Of a stretch of 64,000 bases of DNA, positions 10,205 to 22,360 are shown piece after piece. The stretch's first letter is position 1. Each line of letters begins with the position of its first letter. The translations under genes and the position numbers were made by a program. Under the pieces are notes generated by a model. It ran no database searches and was not told the DNA's origin. It saw nothing but the letters and a program-made list of their open reading frames with translations. The stretch comes from Ascaphus truei (Eukaryota > Chordata > Amphibia > Anura > Ascaphidae): positions 287,916,145-287,980,144 of the forward strand of contig CM071567.1 of the NCBI GenBank assembly GCA_036426205.1. Reading direction: 5' to 3'.

Positions 10205-12475
10205 TATGTGCATCATGTAACACTATGCAAAATCAATTTAAAAATAAAATACACTATGAACAATGTCCCCTAAACACCAATGCCATCAACAAAATCAAAT
10301 AGAAACTAAGCAACATAAATACATTTACCATCAATCAGTTAATCAATTTCCAAAACCAATTACAACACAATCCAAATCAATTATACAATTCACTATTCAA
10401 TTCCTACAGCCAAACCATTGGCACAAGAATTCTAATTTAAAGTAACCACCATCATTCAAATCTAACTACCAGAAATAAACCATTAAACATATCATGTAAC
10501 TAAATAAAAATTACATTACACACACCAATGTATAAATAAAGCGGCTAAATACATAAGAAATACATGAGATACATAAACATTAGCAAAACAATCATTTATT
10601 ATCCCTGTATGTATATCCATATAAATATACATAACATACAGGGGCAATAAAAGAGCATAATAAACAATGCATTTACATCCAAAAATCACATACAATACAC
10701 CCATTCAGTGTCCCTGAATGTATGTATATCCATAGGGACATAGATCAATTCAGGGGCATTAAAGCTGCAGTTCAGGCAATATCCTGCATATGTGTTTTTT
10801 TTAATAAATCAGTTCTGTAGTAAGAAAAAATACTTTTAGCATTTTCTGTTTAAAAAAAAAAAACTTTGAAAGACCAATTTTCTTGTATTCTATTTTAACA
10901 AGCATGCTTGTTCCTATAGCAACGATTTACATTCCCCATATTTAAGCAACGAATTGACCGGCAGCTATGCAGTTCTTTAGGTAATTAGAGATTGCCCACA
11001 TGAAACTATTGAAGTAAAAAAATAAATAAAATAAAAATAACACTGAACTGCAGCTTTAATTGGAAATATAAAAAAATACACTTTAGAAAAAATCAAAAAA
11101 CCTGTAAAATTAAAATAATATACTTTTCTTTTATTTACTTACCATTAGATGCCCATTCACCGAAATCCAGGGGAACCGGAAGCTCTCGAACCAATCCACA
11201 TCTGTGTCTTCTTTCTTCTATGTGTAATCCTTTGCGTCAGTCTTGGGGTCTTCTTTTCTTCTTTGGGGTCTTCTCCGTCTTCTTCCGTCTTCTTAAATCT
11301 TCTTACGCCACGCCCTTCTTCTCTTCTTTGGAGGGGAGGTCTTCCCTCCTCGGCATCTGGCTTCAAAATGAGACGACATAGGCTTTTATAGGCCTATGAC
11401 GTCACATTTTCGTCAAATGGTTCCCACCATGTGGTTTGGGGGGAATTTTTTTTTGATGACTTCATTTAAAGGCAATGACATCAGCCAATCAGAATGGCTG
11501 AGCTTCAATTGCCTTTAAGATGACGTCATCAAAACAAAGATGGCCGGCGACACATGGTACGGTAGCCAATCAGAGCGTGGGAACGAAATCCCAACTCTGA
11601 TTGGCTCTGGTAGACCATGTGACAGAGGCTTTTCTTCAGCCAATCAGAGTTGGGATTACTTTCCCACGCTCTGATTGGCTACCGTACCATGTGAGGGCGG
11701 CCATCTTTCTTTTCATGCCGTCATCTTAAAGGCAATTGAAGCACAGCCATTCTGATTGACTGGCGTCATTGCCTTTAAATGACATCATCAAGCCCCATCC
11801 CCCGCCAAATCACATGGTTTTCATGGCCCAATCAGGGCCGTGGGAACCATTTGACGAAAATGTGACGTCATAGGCCTATAAAAGCCTATGTCGTCTCATT
11901 TTGAAGCCAGACGCCGAGGAGGACGGACCTCCTAAAGAAGAAACAAGACCAGGGCGTGGCCGAAGAAGACCCCGGAAGAGAGCGGAAGAAGAGAGAAGAT
12001 ATAAGATAGAAGAATACAGTTGAAGACCCCGTGACGAAATGGATTACAAGAAAGAGGACACACGTGGATTGTAAGGGTTTATTATTTTATGGTTACCTTT
12101 GGATTGGTTCAAGAGCTTCTTGTTCCCCTGGATTTCGGTGAGTGGGCATCTAATGGTAAGTGAACAAAAGAATGTTATTCTTTTAACTTTTACAGGTTTT
12201 TTTAATTTTTATTCATGTGGTTTCCCCCCGCCCCCAATTTAATGCCCCTGAATTGATCTATATCCTTATGGATATACATACATTCAGGGACACTGAATGG
12301 GTGTATTGTATGTGATTTGTGGATATAAATGCATTGTTTTTTAATGCTCTTTATATTATCTATTTGATTTTGTTGATGGCATTGGTGGTTAGGGTATTCA
12401 TTCATTCATTCATTGTTCATAGTGTATTTATTTTGAAATTGATTTTGCATAGTGTTTCATGTTGCACAGATTCAT
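10205..12475. mobile_element. Giant foldback (near-palindromic) element
   Basis: The two halves are inverted copies meeting near 11630. Landmarks pair in reverse order: CACTATGAACAATG at about 10250 with CATTGTTCATAGTG at 12409; the block with CCGAAATCCAGGGGAAC at 11160 with GTTCCCCTGGATTTCGG at 12122; CCTATGACGTCACATTTTCG at 11391 with its complement at 11855; and AGCCAATCAGAG blocks around the centre. Arms are about 1.1 kb. The left arm holds an extra stretch at about 10760-11110. There is no coding capacity. GC content rises toward the centre, and CCAATCAGA-type boxes and TGACGTCA-like sites are repeated there. Transposase class is unknown. Confidence 0.85.
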
Positions 12476-12724
12476 TGCATCATGTACACACTCAAATGCA
12501 ATTGTTTGAGATTTGATATATATTTGTCTAGAGAATGGTGTGTTGGGAGAGGAGCTATCATTTATTTTAAAAACTGCTGGTGTGTTAATGTGAAGATGAA
12601 ATGTGCTGCTGGTTTAATTTTATTACAATGTGCTGATGTTGAGATTCTGAATTCATGTTTTTATTTATAAATGCTTATGTAATACTTAACCATTTATTTG
12701 TATATTGGTGTTATATATGTATAT

Positions 12725-13776
12725 ACAGCTCAACCCCATTATAGCGCGATCTGCATATAACGCAATTTGAGCGTGGAACCCGAATTAAAAAAAAAATTAC
12801 ATTTTTTTTGCACACACACTACACTCACTCACTGCACACTGCATTAATGCACAGCACACTGCACACACTCACAGCACACTGCATACATTCACAGCACACT
12901 GCACACACTACACACTACCAGAAACGGCGCCGGGAGTCCCGCTCACCATCGGAGGTATGTTGGAGTCATCGGGGGCTGCGTACGACATCGGGAGCTTGTG
13001 GGAGACATCGGAGGTTTGAGGGGGCCTGCGAATGTTTGCGGCGGCTTGCGGGAGACATCGGAGTTTTGAGAGGGCCTGTGGGGGTTTTCGGTGGCTTGTG
13101 GGAGACATTGGAGGTTTGAGGGGGCCAGTGGGGCATACAGCGTCCAATGGGGTTATGCGGGGGCCTGCGGAGGCAATTGTGGGTATGTGGCGACCATTGG
13201 GGGTATGTGGGGGCCATATGGGGCCATAGGGGGTATGCGGGGGGCATTGGGAGGTATGCGGGGGCCATTGGGGATATGCGGGGGCCATTGGGGATATGAG
13301 GTGGCCTGCGGGGGCATACGGCGGCCAATGGGGTTATGCGGGGGCCTGCGGCGGCAATTGGGGATATGCGGCGACCATTTGGGTTATGTAAGGGCCTGCG
13401 GGGGCCATTGGGGGTAAGTGGGAGGCATTGGGAGGTATGTGGGGGCCATTGCGGGTAAGCGGGGGGCATTGGGAGGTATGCAGGGGCCATTGGGGATATG
13501 TGAGGGCCATTGGGGATATGAAGGGGCCTGCGGAGGCACTCTTTGGCTGCTACGGGGAGGAGAAACCTGCTCAGAAAAGCGGGGGAGGAGGGAGGGCACT
13601 GCTCAGGGAGATGGAGGCGGTTTTTTTTCCCTCCAGCGCGAGCGGGGGAAATGAAACAGCAGCGCGAGCAGGGAAAAATTAAAAAAAAAAAAACACGTGT
13701 GCTGCTTGGGCAAATAGGAGCTTGCCACGGTGTTAAATCCACTCGCCCGGGGCATGCAGATGTATAGGTTTGTCGA

Positions 13777-13805
<29 letters not shown>
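12725..13805. mobile_element. Repeat with CAGCTCAACCCC end carrying CA-rich DNA and a minisatellite
   Basis: The left edge, CAGCTCAACCCCATTATAGC, followed by CGCAATTTGAGCGTGGAACC, looks like a DNA-transposon end with repeated ATAACGC-like units. The interior is a CA-rich stretch (12808-12920), a minisatellite (12950-13545) and CpG-rich sequence up to a TA run. I could not find the matching right end, which may have been lost when the next MITE inserted. The 250 bases before it (12476-12724) show nothing recognisable. Confidence 0.45.
12950..13545. repeat. G-rich minisatellite, unit about 21-30 bp
   Basis: Variants of GGGGCCATTGGGGATATGCG alternate with GGGGCCTGCGGAGGC and GGGAGACATCGGAGG blocks. 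Unit length drifts. Minus-strand frames across it (up to 373 codons, rich in YPQWPPH repeats) are products of the repeat. Clusters of three to five Gs on the plus strand could form G-quadruplexes. Confidence 0.85.
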
Positions 13806-13809
<4 letters not shown>

Positions 13810-14136
13810 CTGCTGCGGCCGAGAGTTAGGTTTATTCGAGCATTTGCCCGTTCTCGGCCGCAGCAGAACCTGGCGCGCGCCGGAGGGTGCCGGGGCGCGC
13901 CGAAGCAGTGGAGGAGCGCCTCCAATCGGGGCTTCCTCCCCTGCCGCGTCCCCCACATCGCGGGCAACCAGGGCTTCCTCGGGGAGCCTGGACGCACGTG
14001 CAGGGGGCGCAGGCACCGATGAGCGAGTGGACCGCGATCGGTTGATTGCGCGGAACGCTGAGGAGTGCGGCTAGCACGCCGGGGCATCCCCCGGCTTGCG
14101 GTGCTAGCCGTGCTTCAATAAAACGTGTCGCCAGTG
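13810..14136. mobile_element. MITE M1 (TTTATTCGAG family, CpG-rich subfamily)
   Basis: TA flanks both sides (13808-13809 and 14137-14138). The left end CTGCTGCGGCCGAG is repeated inverted at 13853-13866, so the first 57 bases can fold as a hairpin around TTTATTCGAGCATTTGCCCG. The right end is AATAAAACGTGTCGCCAGTG. The interior is very CpG-rich. No coding potential. M6 at 48701 is its closest relative. Confidence 0.8.
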
Positions 14137-14138
14137 TA

Positions 14139-15759
14139 TACCGTTATGTGAAAAAGAAAGTACACCCTCTTCGAATTCCATGGTTTTTCATATGAGGACA
14201 TAATAACAATCAACTGTTCTTTAGCAGGTCTTCAAATTAGGTAAATACAGTACAACCTCAGATGAACAACAACACATGACATATTACACCTGTCATGATT
14301 TATTTAACAAAAATAAAGCCAAAATGGAGATGCCATGTGTGAAAAACTAAGTACACCTTATGATTCAATAGCTTGTAGAACCACCTTTAGCAGCAATAAC
14401 GTGAAGTAATCGTTTTCTTTATGACTTTATCTGTCTCTCACATCGTTGTGGAGGAATGTTGGCGCACTCTTCTTTACAATGTTGCTTCAGTTCATTGAGG
14501 TTTGTGGGCATTTGTTTATGCACAGCTCTCTTAAGGTCCAGCCACAGCATTTCAATCCGGTTGAGGTCTGGACTTTGACTGGACCATTGCAACACCTTGA
14601 TTCTTTTCTTTTTCAGCCATTCTGTTGTAGATTTGCTGGTGTGCTTGGGATCATTGTCCTGTTTCATGACCCAATTTCGGCCAAGCTTTAGCTGTCGGAC
14701 AGATAGCCTCACATTTGACTCTAGAATACTTTGGTATTCAGAGGAGTTCATGGTCGACTCAATGACTGCAGTGTTCCCAGGTCATGTGGCTGCAAAATCA
14801 AGCCCAAATCATCACCCCTCCACCACCGTGCTTGACAGTTGGTATGAGGTGTTTGTGCTGATATGCTGTGTTTGTTTTTCGCCAAACGTGGCACCGTGCA
14901 TTATGGCCAAACATCTCCACTTTGGTCTCGTCTGCCCAAAGGACATTGTTCCAGAAGTCTTGTGGTTTGTTCAGATGCAACTCAGCAAACCTAAGCCGTG
15001 CTGCCATGTTCTTTTTAGAGAGAAGAGGCTTTCTCCTGGCAACCCTTCCAAACAAACCATACTTGTTCAGTCTTTTTATAATTGTAATGTCATGAACTTT
15101 AACATTTAACATGCTAACTGAGGCCTGTAGAGTCTGAGATGTAACTCTTGGGTATTTTGCAATTTCTCTGAGCATTGCACGGTCTGACCTTCGGGTGAAT
15201 TTGCTGGGATGTCCACTCCTGGGAAGATTGGCAACTGTCTTGAATGTTTTCCACTTTTGAATAATCTTTCTCACTGTAGAATGATGGACTTTAAATTGTT
15301 TGGAAAATGCCTTTTAACCCTTCCCAGATTGATGGGCAGCAACAATTGCTTCTCTAAGATCATTGCTTATGTCTTTCCTCCTTGGCATTGTGTTAACACA
15401 CACCTGAATGCTCCAGACCAGCAAACTGCTAAAACTTCGGCTTTTATAGAGGTGGCCACACTTGCTGATGATCAATTAATCAAGGGCATTTGATTAGCAG
15501 CACCTGTCTGCTACTTAGCATCTTAATTCCTATTGAAGCAGTAAGGGTGTACTTAGTTTTTCACAAATAGTTTCTCCATTATAGCTTTATTTTTGTTAAA
15601 TAAATCATGACATGGTGCAATATGTCGTGTGTTGTTGTTCATCTGAGGTTGTGTATACCTAATTTTTAGACCTGCTAAGGAACAGACGATTGTTATTATG
15701 TCCTGATATGTAAAACCATGGAATTCAAAGAGGATGTACTTTTTTCCAAATGACCGGAT
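14139..15759 (-). mobile_element. Tc1/mariner transposon with inverted ends
   Basis: Imperfect inverted repeats of more than 60 bases bound the element: GAAAGTACACCCTCTTCGAA and CCATGGTTTTTCATATGAGG at the left, their counterparts at 15690-15757 at the right. The outermost bases read CCGTTATGTG and, from the right, CCGGTCATTT, with TA next to each. The left end sits two bases beyond the TA of MITE M1. The element is about 1.6 kb, the usual Tc1 size, and holds one transposase pseudogene. Confidence 0.9.
14419..15388 (-). pseudogene. Tc1-like transposase, inactivated
   Basis: The start MPRRKDISNDLREAIVAAHQ opens the paired-like DNA-binding domain of Tc1 transposases. An in-frame TAA at 15314-15316 (codon 25) interrupts it, and the frame continues through VRKIIQKWKTFKTVANLPRS and TSQTLQASV. 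The DDE catalytic domain shows WADETKVEMF (first D), then a frameshift between about 14751 and 14800, then QDNDPKHTS (second D) and SPDLNRIEMLW (E; the usual Pro before Ile is Arg). Spacing between the second D and E is 34 residues, the Tc1 DD34E signature. The enzyme would cut and paste the element at TA sites. One stop and one frameshift make it dead, though all three catalytic positions survive. Confidence 0.92.
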
Positions 15760-15785
15760 AGAATATATATATATTATATATATAT

Positions 15786-15820
<35 letters not shown>

Positions 15821-16696
15821 TGAAATTGGGCCCTTTTGTATTCTCCAAGTCTTCAGGTGAAAATACACGTCTGCCAACTCTGGACGACTCCAACCTCGGG
15901 AGGATTTACCACATCTTATAGCGGCTGATGACTGGGAAAACAAAATGGCGGATGAGCTCGGGAAGAAGACAGTAAATTGAGTCAACGACAATGATGCAAG
16001 CTTTGTCAAAAAACTGTGTTCTCTCATTTATTGAAGGTCTACAAGCCCAGTTTATATAGCAAAACTTGAGCATAGAAAAAACAAAGATTGAGAACATATT
16101 CCCCTTACTCCACAGTCTGTCTATCTCAGCAAAATGACAGTTAGACAGTGTATGGTCTGAGATATAGGGGCTCAATAACGAGCTAGGAGGCCGTTAAGGA
16201 AATGGCAGTTGTCGTGAAATGCAATTGATTGTGTAACTTATGCCCAGTATGGCTGAGACAAGTCCTGTTTTCTACAGGGCAAAAAATAAGTCTGAACAAA
16301 TACAGTTCAAGCCAGCGATAAGTAGGTGAAAGGTCAGGTCAAATTCTCAGGGACTGTCTGCACAGCACAATTACATATGGCCATGTGAATTAGTTCCTGA
16401 GACTTAAACGTTAGTTACAGAATAGTATAGAAAAATGGTTATCCAGCAATCAAAATGGAGTCCCCCCTTATATGCACAGGGACAGATAGAGAGAGGAGAG
16501 AAGAGAAGAGAGATGAGATAGAGAGAGAGAGAGAGATAGAGAGAGTAGAGAGAGAGGAGAATAGAGAGAGGGATCGAGAGAGAGAGAGAGGGAGAGAGAG
16601 ATATAGATAGAAGGAGAGAGAGAGAGAGATGTAGATAATATATATTATTATATATAGATATATATATATACTATATTGTGTATGTATGTATGTATG

Positions 16697-16746
<50 letters not shown>

Positions 16747-16793
16747 ACTGTACAAATGAATGGGGGCAGGTGGGGTATCGGGCCAGGGTGGCT
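15760..16793. other. Microsatellites and unassigned sequence
   Basis: TA runs at 15762-15820 and 16630-16745 and a GA-rich run at about 16480-16630 bracket about 650 bases of unrecognised single-copy-looking DNA. Short frames here (100 and 89 codons on minus) lack known motifs. Confidence 0.6.
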
Positions 16794-18120
16794 TAACCCC
16801 TTAATTACCTTAGCGGTTAGTAACCGATAAGGTGATTAAGGGGTTAGTTAATAGCAGAATGTATTTGCAATGTACTGGCTATGTATTTTGTTGGCAACAG
16901 AGGACAGAGGCAATTTGCTGGCGAAGGGGCTTCATATTGATGAGGTTAGTAGAACTTTATTTATTTTATTATGCTACTTAATTTGTTTAATAATGGGCAA
17001 ATAATCTATTATCCATATCTGGATAATAGTTATTTTGCAAATTTTTGTACTTTATGTGTTGGGGGGGAATGATGTTTTTAATGTATAGGTCAGGTTTATT
17101 TTTTTTACATACAGGGTTGGTTCCTTTTGGTCTGCGGGGTCCTCTGGAGACCACCTGAGGTCTCCTCGGGCTTTCCACGAGTACCAGGCTGGAGGTGTCC
17201 ATGGGGGATACCTGCGGGTAAAAAACGGTGGCCCAACGTCTGTGGGACCACCAGAAGGCCCCCAGACCCCCGTGGGAACCACCTGAGGCCCCTCAGACAC
17301 CTGTGGGTTTGACCTGGGGCCACCCAGACAGCCGCAGGCCTACCCGTGGAGACCCCATTGTGGCCGTGGACCACGGCGCCTGGTGGGGACCACTCGTAGG
17401 CCTCTAGACCCTGATTGAAACATGGTGCTGGGCTACTGTGAGGTCTCCGGAAACCCATCAGGGCCACTGGGGTCTCCCATGGGTCTGGGGTATTAAACCT
17501 GTATGTAAAATAATAAATCATATATTTATGGGGGGCACAGGGGGTGGGTTATGTATTGAATAAAAATAATGATGTTTATTGTGGGGCTGTGAATTGTTTT
17601 TGGGTACTGGGGGTGGGGGAAGGGGGTATTGGCCCCAAGGGTATGTGGATAGGCCTCCCGCCTGGGTTAGTTGGTGAGGATGGTTAGGCCTCACGGGATG
17701 GGTAGTGGGGGAGGGTATTTAGGCCTCCCGAGTGGTGGGTGAGGGTGGGTTAACCCCTTAATGACTGTAATTAAGCGGTTAATGACCGCTAAGGTGATAA
17801 GGGGTTAGGGGACATTACATTGGCTATTTTGATTGTTGTGTATGTTTTACAGCACCGGAGGGACATGGGCAGGATAAAGATGAGGATGAAAACAGCCTTC
17901 ATCGTGGGTGTCTGGAAAAGGTAAGTGTAATATGTATTTACTGTATTTACTGTATTGATTGTAATTTATATGTATTTTTAATGGGCAAGCGCATTATTAT
18001 CCATATGTGGATAATAGTAATTTTGCCCATTACTGTATTGTATGTGTTAGGGGGTGGGGGGGGTGTATTTAGTTAGAAATATTGTTTATTTGTTTGGAGG
18101 CACACCATTGGTACCGCAGG
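16794..18120. repeat. Tandemly duplicated hairpin-bearing repeat, period about 970 bp
   Basis: A hairpin with 26-base arms (16794-16819 and 16821-16846; starts TAACCCCTTAATTACC, three mismatches or fewer) recurs as a related hairpin at about 17754-17810. A palindrome TATTATCCATATCTGGATAA near 17008 recurs as TATTATCCATATGTGGATAA near 17994. Order and spacing match, so the block is duplicated in tandem. The first unit holds a GC-rich stretch (17110-17480) of degenerate ACCTGAGGYCCC-like subrepeats. The same palindrome appears at 26660-26710. Confidence 0.7.
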
Positions 18121-18594
18121 ATTGACCCCGGGACGGCCTGCGGGAACCACCGCGGGGTCAGCCAGGGACACCCACCGGCCTGTTGTATGGGTGTTGCACA
18201 CTCAAAAATGTAAACAAAGAAATTTTTCAAAATCCAGCTTTTTTATTAACTGCCTTTAGCTGGCGAGCTTTTTTGAACGCAACTTTCGCGTACGATAAGT
18301 TTTAGTAGCTTAGTGAATCCCGGAGAAGGGCAGAATTGAACGCAAACAGGTTATCGTACGAGCAAAGTTGGACATTGAAAAATTTCCAGGAAAAAGTCAG
18401 TTTAAGAACGCAAAGTGCCTGTTTGCGTGGCTTAGTAAATTGTGTTCAGCAGAACATCACGTTCTAAGAGCACTTTGCATTCTTAAAATGACTTATCACA
18501 GCTTAGTGCATAGCCCCCTAAGTTCGCTCTCAGCTATACACATTTATTAAATGAGTAGCTGGGAGGAACAATTCATCTAATCCCGTTGTCCATT
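18121..18594. other. Unassigned repeat-like DNA
   Basis: Strings such as GAACGCAA and TATCGTACG occur in both orientations, suggesting a small DNA-transposon derivative, but I could not define ends. No gene is visible. Confidence 0.35.
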
Positions 18595-19100
18595 TGATAG
18601 AAGGATCATACTCTGGAAAAAGATTTATAGATGATATTTTGATAGCCTGTGATGGAGATGAGACATCATTTGAGAAATGTATTAAATATCTAAATCAGAA
18701 TGATTGGATTTTGGTGTTCACATAAAAAAATGGTACAAATATAGATTTCCTTTATCTACATTTTGGAAGCCGATGAGGCTGGTTACATTAACACCAAGAC
18801 AATTATCAAAGCGGTGGTTGTTAATAATTAACTTTTATCTAGTAGTAGTCACAAAAGGAATTGGATTAGAAATATACACTTCTGTAAATTTCAGAGGGTA
18901 AAGAGAAATTGCAGCTCAAACACTGAATAGTCTTTACAGGCTCAAGATATAAGAAACATATTTATTGAAATGGTACAAACCAGATGATTTAGATGTAGAT
19001 ATACACAGAGTTATTGATATAGATTGAATAGACTTATTCTGGTTAAAAGAGATGAGGAACATTACAACCTCAGAATTAGTAATAATGCTTGAAGAATGCA
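18595..19100 (+). pseudogene. PLE-G, reverse transcriptase fragment
   Basis: The plus strand reads RFIDDILIACDGDETSFEKC, the YxDD catalytic box region of a PLE RT with both aspartates kept (F in place of Y), then IKYLNQND. After frame changes, SSHKRNWIRNIHFCKFQRVK with RNC matches the conserved end of the RT. The RT start is missing and no GIY-YIG domain is recognisable downstream. Many frameshifts and stops are present. Confidence 0.65.
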
Positions 19101-20897
19101 AAGGAGACAACATTGAAAATTCCTTTTACTACAAATGTTAATAATGCTGCAATCAATATTAAAAGGAGAATGAAAAAAAAAATGCGTAATTTTAGAATGC
19201 AACCCTTTTTGGGCCTACACACCCCTACATTCCCATGGCCATCTATAGGAAAGCACACAATTTAAAAAAACTCAATTGAAGCTAGCATGATGAAAAAAAC
19301 TTTTGGTAGTGAGGGTCAATCAAAAGAAAGGGATTTGCAGTAAGTAGTCTAAATAGTGTTTTAAATCTGTAAAATGTTAAATTTGTCAATATATAGACAA
19401 TGATAACAGCCAAACTTTTAGTTCGAAAAAACCCACTAAGCGGTACTGTATGTCATGAAAAACTTCACAACATTGCTCCACCCATTTATTCAGGAGAACT
19501 AAAAGAATGTTCAAAATTAGAGTTCAAGAACGTGAGAAATATCCAAATAGGATTTCAGATGCATAGTGTACAGTATCTAAACATTTCTGAATTCACCAAC
19601 ATTGAAACCAAGCGGGTTTGAGAGATAAGGCCATAGAATATTTTAAATTCGATTCGATGCAAGGTGGGGAGTGGGAGGGGAAGTAGAATTAGTCTATTAT
19701 CTAAATGTAAGTTTTCTGGATCTACCACCTCAAATGTATGACACCTTTGTGTTTGAATGAGGACATAGACAGGATTCCCTATATCAGGAATTAAGATCAA
19801 TTATCTATGTTCCTAAGCCCATGAGTATCGTTGGGGACCATTCCCTTTCTGTTTAATATACCATAATTGATCTTCGAGCATAACCTTTCTAAATGTGATG
19901 TTCCTAAATATTATGGTTCTGTATGAATGTAGATTTTAAATATACAGCAGGGAGGATTTCTTTTTTTAGTATTTTATGTAATAATGTATTTAGTCATTGT
20001 CACAGGAGACCAGTACTTTTAACACCTTTACCATCTGGGATCAATTCACTAGGCATAACACAGTAGTGGAATAAAATGGGGTTTATTCTGTAAAACCAAC
20101 AGGCATACACAGTAACACAAAAACAAGGGGAACAAACCACAAATTGGGCTCTGGGGGGTGTCTCTAGCCTCACTAGGTGCAGGGTGCCTGCTTCTGTAAG
20201 GCTTACCCTGTCCCTTCCACGTCCAGGAACACCATGGTACTATCTAAGGGATAGATACCTGGCTTACCCCACTGACCGGATCTTCATCCATTATAAGACC
20301 TTGGCAGCGTCCCTACCACTTCTCCTCATCTTGGCTAGACTTCTCTGGCACCTCAATGCCTTGTGCTGTGCTATTGCAAGCAAAGCACCTTTGAAAAGCC
20401 AGCCTCTGCTTCAACGGACCAAGCATAGGAATAATCAAGATGATCTGGTTCTCTGATTGGGCAGTCTCCTTACATAGACCTCAGGGTCCTAGGTGAAAAA
20501 AGAAAAATAATTGCGCTACTAATTGTTAAGTGATATAAAATAAATAAATATAGTGGTTATTTCTTATAACCCACCACACTGTGATTAAGGATTGTAAATA
20601 AACAATCTATTTAGTGAAAGGTGAATAATTATAAAAAAAAACTTTAACCAAATGAAGAGTCTTCTGCTGTACAAGGTTGGATGGCTCAATATCCCTTGAA
20701 ACTAGTATAAAATAAAGAAACACAGCACACAACACATAGTGTAATAAAATCAATAAAGTAAAAGTGGTTATATATGCACGTACAAAATATCTTATAAATC
20801 AGGCATCACATGAAATTTGGCCCATATTGCCAGCACGTATCAGCTTCACGACGGGTTACACCAATGTCCTCTCGGGGTCAGTGGCTCTGATATCCTT
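19101..20897. other. Unassigned, with an LTR-like segment near 19997-20480
   Basis: 19101-19990 holds only short frames of unknown character, possibly the rest of PLE-G. A stretch beginning TTGTCACAGGAGACCAGTAC at about 19995 resembles the start of a segment at 29152 (TTGTCACGGGAGAACAGGTT), with shared ACACCTTT and GGGATCAAT blocks. A TGTCAC start would fit an LTR. 20481-20897 shows nothing recognisable. Confidence 0.35.
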
Positions 20898-21262
20898 CTG
20901 TACACCCCGATATGGAAAATAGCTGAAGCGCTCAAATGCAGGTATATCTCAAAATGATAATAAGCCAGACCACTGTAGCAGGGTACTAACAATTGATATA
21001 GTACCTATTGTGTCATATAATGGGTACTATACTCCTGAAGGCAGGTGGTGTGTGGTGCAACCCACTCACCATCAGTCTCATTGGCAGGTTCCCCTGAAAA
21101 ATATACAAGTACTCACATCCTGGTAGGGCAGGCAGGCAGGCTGTGCAGCTACTCAATGCAATACAGGGAAAAGGGAGACCAAAAAGCGCACCAGCACAAA
21201 CGGAGCAGGAAGAACCCAGGACAAAAAATGATTAAAATGGCACTTTAATGTGACAAAAGACC

Positions 21263-21309
21263 CATCCAACGCGTTTCGAAAACGTAAACAGCGTTCTTTT
21301 TCAAGGATA
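21263..21309 (-). ncRNA. Hammerhead-like motif H3 (PLE-B left arm)
   Basis: Read on minus: TATCC, box TTGAAAA, hairpin arms GAACG and CGTTTTC, GAAACGCGTT, GGATG. Stem I pairs at five positions, one of them a wobble. Positions 3 and 8 are U and A. Stem III and the predicted cleavage site are intact, but the core should be weak or inactive. Confidence 0.5.
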
Positions 21310-22019
21310 AAAACACAATTGATACATCCATTATATACCCTCTTACCTGTGGGCGTTTTGCGCCAAAAATCGGAACTGATGACGTCATAACAGAGCGACT
21401 CAGGCCGATCTAAGGGCAAAAGGAGTACCAAGGCATTGTGGCCATCTTGGATGTGGGCAACATAGGAACACAATAACAAGCTTTATTGCCATTCCAGCAG
21501 AACAAAATAACATTGCTGCTAAACTGGACAAGCATATATAACGAATAAAGCTATATTAAACTAACAATGTTTAATAAAGGGTACTATTATCAAGAAAAAA
21601 CATGAACCAGGTGGATTAAAAAACTAGCTGTGTTGCAACTAAGTTATATACAGAAAAAAAAGTTTAAAAATAAAACCTCTAGAACATGATTAAAAAAATG
21701 TGCAAGAAAAGTAAATTTAAAGACATTTACACATATATACTGCATAACACAGATTGTGTACCTAAATCATAGGAACCAGGGAAATACAACCATTATAAAT
21801 ATGAAGTATTATCCACAAGATACATCAAAGAACAATTTAAGCTTACATATTGGCATAATATTTGCATGATAAGGCATAGGTTCAAAGGTTTAATGATAAG
21901 AATATAATGTCCATATAATGAAAATTGTCTATTTAATCTGTATTACCAACTAATTACACCATAATACGTCTATCACAAAAATGTTAAAAAAATGTGTTAG
22001 TTGCCAGTCAATGTTCAAG

Positions 22020-22360
22020 CCCATAGGGAAGCGCGGTTGGAGAGTGAAGATCCAATACGCCTCCCTACGGTCCAGAAGGTTGATATGATCACCTCCTCTA
22101 GATTAGAAATAACTGATTCAATCCCAAAAAGGAAAAATTATTAATTCCTCCCTGACCACATTCAGTGAAATGTTTTGAACTGGATGATTAGTGTCTCTCA
22201 CATTTTATGAGCCTTAAGTGCTCTAACATCTGACCTTAAGGGCTCTAGTCGTCCTCCCCACATACCTCTTGCCACAACTACATGTTATTAGATAAATCAC
22301 AAATTGACTTTTACAATTTAAAAACTGTTAATCTTAATTCCTTATTTGGTAATATATTCA
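22020..22360 (-). pseudogene. PLE-B GIY-YIG endonuclease fragment
   Basis: On the minus strand CSCGKRYVGRTTRALKVR is followed by degraded histidine-containing sequence, then DRREAYWIFTLQPRFPMGLN. These are the GIY-YIG core (YVG), the catalytic arginine region and the conserved YWI...LxxxxPxGLN tail of PLE nucleases. It differs clearly from the PLE-A and PLE-E copies, so it belongs to another PLE family. Stops and frameshifts are present, and the RT is missing upstream. Confidence 0.75.

Noticed and set aside
12966..14087. 373-codon minus frame rich in YPQWPPH
   Set aside because: It runs through a minisatellite, a TA run and MITE M1; repeats, not a gene.
21153..21479. Matching 108- and 113-codon frames at 21153-21479 and 23572-23913
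   Set aside because: They match only because both lie in the inverted arms of PLE-B, in its terminal untranslated region.
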